Part shown: positions 33,860 to 43,967 of the stretch, one piece after another | Numbering within the stretch: the first letter of the stretch is position 1 | How the letters are laid out: every line of letters begins with the position of its first letter | Assembly (NCBI GenBank): GCA_036971615.1 | Contig: JAYKKR010000047.1 | Coordinates: forward strand, 124,001 to 188,000 | Origin: Amyloporia xantha | Taxonomy: Eukaryota > Basidiomycota > Agaricomycetes > Polyporales > Adustoporiaceae | Direction: 5' to 3' | DNA: 64,000 bases | Program-made: the position numbers and the translations under genes | The notes under the pieces: generated by a model | The model's database searches: none | Told to the model about the DNA's origin: nothing | Seen by the model: only the letters and a program-made list of their open reading frames with translations

Positions 33860-36800
33860 CCTTCAATCGATTACGTCGCTTACTAATTGTAATCCCTGCA
33901 GATGAGAAGGCACGTTCACTTGAGACCGAAGACGCCATTACAGCGAGAAAGTCGCGAGCCAGAGATGCCCAGATGGGATAACGTCCAGCATTGAACTTAA
34001 CAAGAACCAATGAGTATACAATAGCAATTAGTGTGAGAGATAATACATACACCCCACCATTCAATAATGGAATGATCACCAAGAGTATCCTTCGAATCAA
34101 GATAGAGATTAAACCCGCGAAGCCATGGCTTATGAGGATCGTCTTGCACTGATGGAGTTGTCGAGTTGTCATCCTCATCATCTGACAGTTCACGGAGCAG
34201 TTTGCGGACTTTGCTGTGGGCCGATTTGCCATGTCTTGACGACTCTGGCTGCGATACTGCACCGTCGGCATGTATACGCTTGTGTCGTGCCTTATACTAT
34301 TACGGAAATGACATCAGTGCTTATTCATACTGGTTATTTAATACATACAATCTCTTCGGCCATAGCCAACGCTTCTTTAAGCAATGCATCTCCCCAATGC
34401 TTACGGATGTGGTTTTGCTTCTGTGCAGGGTCAAGTACTAACGGGCTGTTAGCCACAATAGCCTACAGAGATCACGGATGAATACATACACATTGCGAAT
34501 ATGTATACCTCGGAATCTGCAGTCTTATTGTAATACTCGTCCACTTTGGCAAGCGCAACTTCTAGTGCACCATGGAAATGGGCATATTTGATACGCTCGG
34601 CTCGGCTTGACCATGCCTTATGTAATGCCTCGAGTGCTGGTAGGGCCAGGTGTAGTGAAGGGGCTGTGTCTGACGAGAAGGCTTGTTGCGCATTGCTTGC
34701 ATGCTGCAAACATTAACTTTAGTATAAAGTATTCAGCAGGCAGAATATCTCACTGTGAGAAGGTCCAAGAAGAGCTTGATTCGATCCCATTCATCTGACG
34801 TGAGCTCGAGATCTGTGAGCTTCTGCCGTTTGACACGATCCTTTTCATCCCGAGCAATTTCGAAGAGAAATCGATCTACGAACTAACGCAAAACTATAAG
34901 TAATACTGTAATAAGCAAATAGTTACAATCTTACTTCACTCAAGGCCTCAGCGCTCGAGCATGACATATGTTGATGACCATCGGACAGGCATGTCTAATA
35001 AGAGCTGGCGCGGCGACGGGATATCCTTCTGAGTCTGAAGGTCTTTGAAGAGCTGCTTGCGTTTAGCTGACGAACGTTCCTATACTCATGATGAGTATAG
35101 TCACACTCGAAAAGATTCATGGTTACCTTGACAGTGATGGTCCGCACAATGCCTACTTCGTCACGGTACACACCAATAGGGTTTGCGAGATCTGCGTCTG
35201 GCTGCTGGGGATCGTAGTGCTTCGATTTGCTGTAAGCTGTTATGAGGGCTTGCGTTGCTAAGTTGATGATATGGGCTAGGCAACTGGACATCTTCGTCAG
35301 GTTATTGTACATCATTGGATTATGAATACTTGCCGGATGCGTCGCTTTTCACCATCGAATGGTTTCCCTGTGGCCGTCGAGATATGCTGCGCAAAGAAAG
35401 TCATCATGCTGTCATTATTCGTTGCATTGTCACATGTGACATAGCCAATCTTCGCAAGCGAACATCAATTACATAGTTCTTTAGCAGGCTAGAGATGCTC
35501 ACCTTGTGCGCAATGCCCACGCGGTGACGATCTTGAACAGCGCCAGCCCAAGCTTTCGGCCATTATGTGTCGTATTCAACCGCGCGAAGCCGAGCAGTGC
35601 AGACTGAAGCTCCCACGCGCCGGGCTTGAGCTCTTCAATCCAATGCGCAGTGACGGCAAAGTAGCCATCCGAATTTGAGGCCTGCCATGCATCGCATGTC
35701 AGGCTCACATCGCCTGCTACTGCATCGCTCTGAATTGCAATTAGCAAACCTCGTTTATTCTACTAATGATATATACGGACCGTCAGTCTTGCGCGCAAAT
35801 GGGTCAGCTGCCGTTTGAACATCTCGATGATCGCACTGCGTGTTTGCTTGCGGTCGGGAATCTTGACACCTTCGACTGACCGTGCTGCTATATCAATCAT
35901 ATTCTTGAATGCTGGATGCTCCAGAGCTTGCAATGGCTGGAAACAAAATTCATTATGGGGATAAATATCGGTTTGGGTCAACTTCACCTGATCTGTGGCA
36001 ATCAGCCACTCTATAGCGGCCTGCCGAAACAGGTCATGCGTATATGGAATGACACGCTCTTTTGAGGCCGCTCTCGGAGATGTGGATCTAGCCGTGTTTG
36101 TCGGTCTGCCTTCTCCTGTTCACGCCGTTGCTTCGAGTCCTGCGGAAGCATGGAGACAAATTGGTTCTTGTTGCACCACGCAAGATAATCGCCCTATAGC
36201 CGCAATGATAATTGAGTCAATCACATGGCCAGGTATACACATACCTTGTGTACCGATTGCATATGCCGCCGAAGGGTTGTGACTTCAGACACATAGGCAG
36301 CAATATGTCCCTGCTTTTTGCTGGTGAGATCACAGAGATTAGCACTAGGCTAAGACAAGAATAAACAAAAGAAAGTACACACGTGCAGATGTTACAGTTG
36401 CGATGTGCTTTATGTGCACCATTCGCCATCGCCTTGTTGTAGGGTGCTGAGAAGAATTGGTCGATGTCGCGACTACGTGCCTCTTGGCGCAGTTTGGATG
36501 GCGCCGATATGTCAATAAGCTCGATGTCATCGTCGTTATCTTCGGCGTCGCGTACTGAGGCTTGGTGATCGCGTCGTTTTGCTGCTTTCTCGGTCGAGCT
36601 GGGCTGAGCTAAGCACGTAAATTAGTTATAAAACACGCTTAGGTTCAGAAATAAGCAAGCGGAAATCTTACCCTCGTCTGTTCCTACATGAGCTGTGCTG
36701 TCTGCATCTGCACTGCTGGCATGACCGCCTGATCTGACGGACTCTGCGTGACGTGCTCGCTTTGGGTCTAACATACAAAAGTATGTCTATCTGAATCTTA

Positions 36801-37166
36801 TGTTCATGAGGTGATCAACGCACCTCGTCTTTCCACCGGTTCTGCGCCTAAAATGCTGGCCGTGTCAACGCTGGCCGTGTCTGCCTCAACTGTCGGATTG
36901 TCAGAGTCGGGCTGGTCGACATCGCGGCGCCGTTTAGAAAGGAGTGCCGCGATACTGGCGGAGGCACTGGGTGAGCTCGGCGGTGCAACTGCGACTGTGC
37001 TCGCAGTGGCAGCGCGGTGAGCATCGACGGCCCTCTTGTGTGAGACGAGCTCAGGCTCAGCTGCGTTGGAGGCATCAGTAACCTTAGCAGCTGGGCGTCT
37101 TACCCGTTTAGTCAAACCGAGCACAGCCTCGCCGCCGTCGACGGGGGACATGAGGCGCGGGGGCAT
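33816..37166 (-). pseudogene. hAT transposase of R2, frameshifted, chimeric C-terminus
   Basis: It has the same domain order as the E2 gene but three frame-changing losses. At its end the reading frame leaves transposase sequence after KRRNRLK, passes into the neighbouring E2 terminal repeat and stops at 33816 with a foreign tail (VVMCKARLRAVGRA). The last ~78 residues are therefore replaced. Confidence 0.85.
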
Positions 37167-37439
37167 TAGAAGGTTATTCGCACCGATAATGTGGGTCCCT
37201 TGATACCTAATGCAGCCAAAGCTGTGGCTGAAATAAACTATATAGCTCTAAATTTGGACGGTTCAGCCACCATTTTCCGACCTGTAAGCCGTTGGCTCAA
37301 GGCTCGGCTCCGGCTTCCGGAGGCATGAGGCCGGGCCCTAAGCCCTTGCAAGCCGTCCACCAAAGCCTGGCCTGGCTCGGCCTAAGTGGGCCCGGTCAGG
37401 CTCGGCCAACGGCTCGAAGCCGGGCTTTGCACATCACTA
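33860..37439 (-). mobile_element. hAT unit R2 (lacks left end)
   Basis: Starts with CCTTCAAT and lacks the ~400-bp L part. Relative to E2 it has a 2-bp loss near 34952, 1-bp losses near 35523 and 36061, and an extra C near 36134, which accounts for its length of 3580. Confidence 0.92.
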
Positions 37440-40400
37440 CCTTCAATCGATTACGTCGCTTACTAATTGTAATCCCTGCAGATGAGAAGGCACGTTCACT
37501 TGAGACCGAAGACGCCATTACAGCGAGAAAGTCGCGAGCCAGAGATGCCCAGATGGGATAACGTCCAGCATTGAACTTAACAAGAACCAATGAGTATACA
37601 ATAGCAATTAGTGTGAGAGATAATACATACACCCCACCATTCAATAATGGAATGATCACCAAGAGTATCCTTCGAATCAAGATAGAGATTAAACCCGCGA
37701 AGCCATGGCTTATGAGGATCGTCTTGCACTGATGGAGTTGTCGAGTTGTCATCCTCATCATCTGACAGTTCACGGAGCAGTTTGCGGACTTTGCTGTGGG
37801 CCGATTTGCCATGTCTTGACGACTCTGGCTGCGATACTGCACCGTCGGCATGTATACGCTTGTGTCGTGCCTTATACTATTACGGAAATGACATCAGTGC
37901 TTATTCATACTGGTTATTTAATACATACAATCTCTTCGGCCATAGCCAACGCTTCTTTAAGCAATGCATCTCCCCAATGCTTACGGATGTGGTTTTGCTT
38001 CTGTGCAGGGTCAAGTACTAACGGGCTGTTAGCCACAATAGCCTACAGAGATCACGGATGAATACATACACATTGCGAATATGTATACCTCGGAATCTGC
38101 AGTCTTATTGTAATACTCGTCCACTTTGGCAAGCGCAACTTCTAGTGCACCATGGAAATGGGCATATTTGATACGCTCGGCTCGGCTTGACCATGCCTTA
38201 TGTAATGCCTCGAGTGCTGGTAGGGCCAGGTGTAGTGAAGGGGCTGTGTCTGACGAGAAGGCTTGTTGCGCATTGCTTGCATGCTGCAAACATTAACTTT
38301 AGTATAAAGTATTCAGCAGGCAGAATATCTCACTGTGAGAAGGTCCAAGAAGAGCTTGATTCGATCCCATTCATCTGACGTGAGCTCGAGATCTGTGAGC
38401 TTCTGCCGTTTGACACGATCCTTTTCATCCCGAGCAATTTCGAAGAGAAATCGATCTACGAACTAACGCAAAACTATAAGTAATACTGTAATAAGCAAAT
38501 AGTTACAATCTTACTTCACTCAAGGCCTCAGCGCGCTCGAGCATGACATATGTTGATGACCATCGGACAGGCATGTCTAATAAGAGCTGGCGCGGCGACG
38601 GGATATCCTTCTGAGTCTGAAGGTCTTTGAAGAGCTGCTTGCGTTTAGCTGACGAACGTTCCTATACTCATGATGAGTATAGTCACACTCGAAAAGATTC
38701 ATGGTTACCTTGACAGTGATGGTCCGCACAATGCCTACTTCGTCACGGTACACACCAATAGGGTTTGCGAGATCTGCGTCTGGCTGCTGGGGATCGTAGT
38801 GCTTCGATTTGCTGTAAGCTGTTATGAGGGCTTGCGTTGCTAAGTTGATGATATGGGCTAGGCAACTGGACATCTTCGTCAGGTTATTGTACATCATTGG
38901 ATTATGAATACTTGCCGGATGCGTCGCTTTTCACCATCGAATGGTTTCCCTGTGGCCGTCGAGATATGCTGCGCAAAGAAAGTCATCATGCTGTCATTAT
39001 TCGTTGCATTGTCACATGTGACATAGCCAATCTTCGCAAGCGAACATCAATTACATAGTTCTTTAGCAGGCTAGAGATGCTCACCTTGTGCGCAATGCCC
39101 ACGCGGGTGACGATCTTGAACAGCGCCAGCCCAAGCTTTCGGCCATTATGTGTCGTATTCAACCGCGTGGCCGAGCAGTGCAGACTGAAGCTCCCACGCG
39201 CCGGGCTTGAGCTCTTCAATCCAATGCGCAGTGACGGCAAAGTAGCCATCCGAATTTGAGGCCTGCCATGCATCGCATGTCAGGCTCACATCGCCCGTTA
39301 CTGCATCGCTCTGAATTGCAATTAGCAAACCTCGTTTATTCTACTAATGATATATACGGACCGTCAGTCTTGCGCGCAAATGGGTCAGCTGCCGTTTGAA
39401 CATCTCGATGATCGCACTGCGTGTTTGCTTGCGGTCGGGAATCTTGACACCTTCGACTGACCGTGCTGCTATATCAATCATATTCTTGAATGCTGGATGC
39501 TCCAGAGCTTGCAATGGCTGGAAACAAAATTCATTATGGGGATAAATATCGGTTTGGGTCAACTTCACCTGATCTGTGGCAATCAGCCACTCTATAGCGG
39601 CCTGCCGAAACAGGTCATGCGTATATGGAATGACACGCTCTTTTTGAGGCCGCTCTCGGAGATGTGGATCTAGCCGTGTTTGTCGGTCTGCCTTCTCCTG
39701 TTCACGCCGTTGCTTCGAGTCCTGCGGAAGCATGGAGACAAATTGGTTCTTGTTGCACCACGCAAGATAATCGCCCTATAGCCGCAATGATAATTGAGTC
39801 AATCACATGGCCAGGTATACACATACCTTGTGTACCGATTGCATATGCCGCCGAAGGGTTGTGACTTCAGACACATAGGCAGCAATATGTCCCTGCTTTT
39901 TGCTGGTGAGATCACAGAGATTAGCACTAGGCTAAGACAAGAATAAACAAAAGAAAGTACACACGTGCAGATGTTACAGTTGCGATGTGCTTTATGTGCA
40001 CCATTCGCCATCGCCTTGTTGTAGGGTGCTGAGAAGAATTGGTCGATGTCGCGACTACGTGCCTCTTGGCGCAGTTTGGATGGCGCCGATATGTCAATAA
40101 GCTCGATGTCATCGTCGTTATCTTCGGCGTCGCGTACTGAGGCTTGGTGATCGCGTCGTTTTGCTGCTTTCTCGGTCGAGCTGGGCTGAGCTAAGCACGT
40201 AAATTAGTTATAAAACACGCTTAGGTTCAGAAATAAGCAAGCGGAAATCTTACCCTCGTCTGTTCCTACATGAGCTGTGCTGTCTGCATCTGCACTGCTG
40301 GCATGACCGCCTGATCTGACGGACTCTGCGTGACGTGCTCGCTTTGGGTCTAACATACAAAAGTATGTCTATCTGAATCTTATGTTCATGAGGTGATCAA

Positions 40401-40746
40401 CGCACCTCGTCTTTCCACCGGTTCTGCGCCTAAAATGCTGGCCGTGTCAACGCTGGCCGTGTCTGCCTCAACTGTCGGATTGTCAGAGTCGGGCTGGTCG
40501 ACATCGCGGCGCCGTTTAGAAAGGAGTGCCGCGATACTGGCGGAGGCACTGGGTGAGCTCGGCGGTGCAACTGCGACTGTGCTCGCAGTGGCAGCGCGGT
40601 GAGCATCGACGGCCCTCTTGTGTGAGACGAGCTCAGGCTCAGCTGCGTTGGAGGCATCAGTAACCTTAGCAGCTGGGCGTCTTACCCGTTTAGTCAAACC
40701 GAGCACAGCCTCGCCGCCGTCGACGGGGACATGAGGCGCGGGGGCA
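37396..40746 (-). pseudogene. hAT transposase of R3, frameshifted, chimeric C-terminus
   Basis: The N-terminal frame is disrupted by loss of one G in a G-run just after the start. A second lesion lies in the catalytic core near 39168. The C-terminal frame ends in the R2 terminal repeat with the same foreign tail as R2. The BED finger and the 39344-39733 segment are readable. Confidence 0.85.
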
Positions 40747-41020
40747 TTAGAAGGTTATTCGCACCGATAATGTGGGTCCCTTGATACCTAATGCAGCCAA
40801 AGCTGTGGCTGAAATAAACTATATAGCTCTAAATTTGGACGGTTCAGCCACCATTTTCCGACCTGTAAGCCGTTGGCTCAAGGCTCGGCTCCGGCTTCCG
40901 GAGGCATGAGGCCGGGCCCTAAGCCCTTGCAAGCCGTCCACCAAAGCCTGGCCTGGCTCGGCCTAAGTGGGCCCGGTCAGGCTCGGCCAACGGCTCGAAG
41001 CCGGGCTTTGCACATCACTA
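37440..41020 (-). mobile_element. hAT unit R3 (right end of E1)
   Basis: Carries the E1 right terminal repeat ending at 41020. Relative to E2: net -2 bp near 39168, -1 bp near 40727, +1 bp near 39717. The distinct lesions show that R2 and R3 decayed after duplication, or that lesions were reassorted by exchange. Confidence 0.92.
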
Positions 41021-41323
41021 GGCTGTCCTGGAAGGCCATATCTCTCTCTACAGTAATATAGACACTTTTACCGGAGATTTCTCTTACTGCAGATAGATAT
41101 CCACATAGGGAAGGTCTGTTCCTAATAAGGTGTGCACATAACCTATATGCTGTGTTGCAGCGAGGGACATCCAGGACGTCCGCCTCCGGTGCTATATATC
41201 AAGTCTGCCAAATCTAACATGCGCACTACGTGTATGTGTTCCAGAAAATATGGACATCCTGGACTGCCATCTGCACCGCTGCGCCATTATGCTCTGTAGC
41301 GCGGATGGACGTCCAGGACGGCT
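41021..41323. repeat. 17-bp motifs right of the hAT locus (four, one split by the hAT)
   Basis: GGCTGTCCTGGAAGGCC at 41021-41037 is the target interrupted by E1. Further copies lie at 41165-41181, 41252-41268 and 41307-41323. No copies were noticed beyond this point. Confidence 0.85.
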
Positions 41324-41349
41324 GCCCCCGTGTCTGCCCCCCTCTGCTC

Positions 41350-41550
41350 GCCTAGGCACGTGCTAGGCGCCAACCTAGGCACTGGGTGCTGACCTAGGAG
41401 CACGCCTGGGCATTGTGCGCCAGCCTAGGAACACGCTAAGCGCTGAAACCTAGGCATTGTGCGCCAGCCTAGGTGCACGCTAGGCGCCGACCTAGGCATT
41501 AAGCGCCAGCCTAGGATTTCGATCCTAGCTCAGCCTAGGAGGCCTCATAA
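41350..41550. repeat. CCTAGG/GGCGCC quasi-tandem repeat
   Basis: CCTAGG occurs about ten times alternating with CATTGTGCGCCAG and CACGCTAGGCGC. Spacing is irregular (~18-45 bp), so it is degenerate rather than a clean satellite. Not coding. Confidence 0.7.
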
Positions 41551-41718
41551 CCTAACTCCGGTTGTTGTCGCTTTCTTCGGAGGCATGGTAAAGGTGAGTA
41601 CGTCTCAGTTACAAGTGAAGTCGAGGCGTATCGAACGACCAACGCATCCCAGCGCCCAGTCGATCGATACGATCACTCGACTCTCACAGTCACATGCATC
41701 GCCCGCACGTGCCTTCTT

Positions 41719-42048
41719 CGCGCATCCGCATGACCAAACGGATGCGCGATATCGAGGGTATTTTTGCGGTCTACACAAGTGCGCAGATCGCGCTTCCGTT
41801 CGCTCGTGCGGATGCGCGTTCGACGCACTCGGGTGCTACACACATAATCTCCGTCGAACGCGCATCCGCACGAGTGAACGGAAGCGCGATCGACGGAGTA
41901 ATTACACACATATATATCCCCAAATATATTGCCCCAAATGGGCAAAAACGCGCTTCCGTTCGCTCATGCGGATGCGCGTTCGATGGGGTATATGTGTATA
42001 GTACCCGAGTGCCTCGAACGCGCATCCGCACGAGTGAACGGAAGCGCG
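41719..42048. repeat. Four alternating inverted 35-mers plus a 10-bp hairpin
   Basis: The 35-mer containing CGCTTCCGTTCGCTCGTGCG is at 41789-41823 (+), 41854-41888 (-), 41949-41983 (+) and 42014-42048 (-). Adjacent copies can pair as hairpins. A degenerate fifth follows at ~42085-42125. A separate hairpin (CGCGCATCCG/CGGATGCGCG) lies at 41719-41748. Spacers differ, so the repeated unit is the 35-mer itself. Confidence 0.85.
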
Positions 42049-42166
42049 TTCATACATATACTTCACTTCTGTACATTCAGTACTCCGTTCGTGCTTCAGC
42101 ACGCTCTATCCGAAGCGCGTTCTTTTCTCTCAACTCATATATTTACGGTATAGTACCCTACTGTAC

Positions 42167-42262
42167 AGGGTTTCGCTACGTAAATGTACCTCCCCCCTCC
42201 TAATCGGACCTACCCAAACCCAGAAGGGAGGTAAGTGTACCCCAACCCAGTTACGAAACCCT
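42167..42262. mobile_element. Small TIR element (MITE-like, ~96 bp)
   Basis: AGGGTTTCG at 42167 pairs with CGAAACCCT ending at 42262, and internal GTACCTCCC/GGGAGGTAAGTGTAC arms extend the pairing imperfectly. TA-rich flanks on both sides suggest a TA target. It joins directly to a truncated reverse transcriptase. Confidence 0.6.
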
Positions 42263-42270
42263 ATATAATG

Positions 42271-43443
42271 GAGCAGCCTGAAGGATTTGAAGAACCGGGT
42301 AAAGAGGACTGGGTCTGGGCTCTTAAAAAGGGACTGTATGGCACTAAGCAAGGTGGTCGCACTTGGAACAAAACAATGAACACCCATCTGCTTGCTCTTG
42401 GCTTCACTAGGCTGCCTTGCGAATATTGTGTCTACTACCGGCAAACTGCTGATGGAATTGTCATTACTGGGGTTCATGTCGACGATTTTTTGACAATCGG
42501 AAGTACTCGGGTGGCTCTCAATCGGTTCAAAGACGAACTGCGTGAAAAATGGCAAATCTCTGACCTCGGTGAAGCACGATTCTGCGTAGGCATTGCAATT
42601 GAACGTAATCGATCAGCTCACTCTGTTGCTCTGTCTCAATGTGCTCTTATTGACAAAATCATTGCTCAATTCAAAATGCAAGATGCTCATCCTGTCTCCA
42701 CACCCATGGACGCTGGTCTGAAACTTTGCCGACGAGATCATTCTCCAAAAACGGAAGAAGAGCGCAACGAAGTTGCTCGTCTGCCCTATCGGGTTCTTGT
42801 TGGCTGTCTCATGTATCTTGCTGTTGGCACCCGTCCTGACATTGCCTTCGCCGTACAACAGCTCAGTCAATTTCTGGATTGCTATGGGCTAACACACTGG
42901 AATGCAGCGAAACGAGTCGTCCGCTACTTGAAAGGCACTCGAAACCTCAAACTGTGTCTTGGAGGTGACATGTCATCAAAACTCTCTGGTTTCACTGATG
43001 CCAGCTGGGCCTCTTGCATTGATACTCGACGTTCTGTGTCTGGGTACTGCTTCTCACTGGGATCGGGTCTCATCTCTTGGTCTGCCTGTAAACAAGCCAC
43101 TGTCAGTAGCTCTTCTTGTGAGTCTGAGTACATTGCAGCATCTGAGGCATCCAAAGAAGCAATTTGGCTTCGTGCTCTTCTACACGGCATGAAATTCTCT
43201 CAGTCCAACAGCACACCCCTGCTCTGTGATAGCCAGAGCGGAATTCGATTGACAGAGGACACTGCTTTCCACAACCGCGTAAAACACATTGACATCCGTT
43301 GGCATCTGATTCGGGAATATGTTGACTCAAAACAAGTGCATGTCTCTTACATCAACACTCGAGACAATGTTGCCGATTGCTTTACCAAGGCCCTCGGGCC
43401 AAAACTGTTCACCCGGATGCGAGGTCTTATGGGGCTTCGCTGA
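42271..43443 (+). pseudogene. 5'-truncated Copia reverse transcriptase/RNase H
   Basis: A single open frame begins inside the reverse transcriptase (EQPEGFEEPGKEDWVWALKK) and carries GVHVDDFLTIGS. It continues through RNase H (FTDASWASCIDTRRSVSGYC, SSSSCESEYIAASEA) and HIDIRWHLIREYV to a natural stop. It is a different lineage from the 11064 element, with low identity by eye. Integrase, protease and gag are absent. The 3' part is undamaged, so truncation rather than general decay inactivated it. Confidence 0.9.
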
Positions 43444-43579
43444 CTCTGATTCCATGCGAGGAGGAGTTTGTACGTGAAGGAGGAGTCATTTTTTTATTTC
43501 TTTTATACTTTGCATTTCATGGACATTTTCGCTCTAGCTTATTGTTTCTTTCGTTCATCGTCTTCACGCTGAGGAGGAG

Positions 43580-43735
43580 TGTTGAGTGTACAACGCGAAG
43601 ACGTGTCACGATCACCTGACCTCGTCACGTTAGTTCCTATTGGTCCCCACCGTCTGTTTGTTTTCTCCTCAGTCGTTATACCACCGGTACGACTGAGACT
43701 TATAGTATCTAGTTTCTACATGGTTGGACACTTTT
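43580..43735 (+). repeat. Probable start of the Copia 3' LTR
   Basis: A purine tract GAGGAGGAG precedes TGTTGAGTGTACAAC, the usual Copia 3' LTR start. The right boundary is uncertain; a CA end near 43735 is possible. No partner LTR is present. Confidence 0.5.
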
Positions 43736-43739
43736 GATG

Positions 43740-43967
43740 TATGACGTTCACTTATTGGTCTGTGTTTTCTTCAATTCGGATGCTCAACTGAGAGCATATG
43801 AACGGTCTTACCGATCAACTGAGTGAAATGTGCTGAAAATGGTCAGGTGATTCAGACGACATTCAGACGTATAGTACATTTTAGGCATAATTCAGACGTC
43901 TCAGGCTAAAAAGTCAAATCGCTGTTTTGCTGATGACCTGCAGGCTCACCATTATTGAATAGCCATT
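43740..43967. repeat. Transposon-end-like stretch with TTCAGACG repeats
   Basis: TTCAGACG/CAGACG words recur, ending GTTTTGCTGATG at ~43936. A similar stretch ending CTTTGCTGATG lies at 45850-45944, after the transposase. Both are in the same orientation, so they are not a simple inverted pair. Confidence 0.45.

Larger units (their letters stand above)
29467..41020 (-). mobile_element. Composite hAT locus (outer element E1 with nested and duplicated units)
   Basis: The ends are TAGTGATGTGC and GCACATCACTA with GGCTCGG-rich subterminal repeats. Reading from the left: E1 left part L (29467-29875), complete nested E2 = L+R (29876-33859), R2 (33860-37439) and R3 (37440-41020). CCTTCAAT borders the nested copy and recurs at each R start. 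Order L, LR, R, R is explained by insertion of E2 into E1 and one unequal crossover between R units. Unit lengths 3583, 3580 and 3581 agree exactly with the indels seen. Confidence 0.93.
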
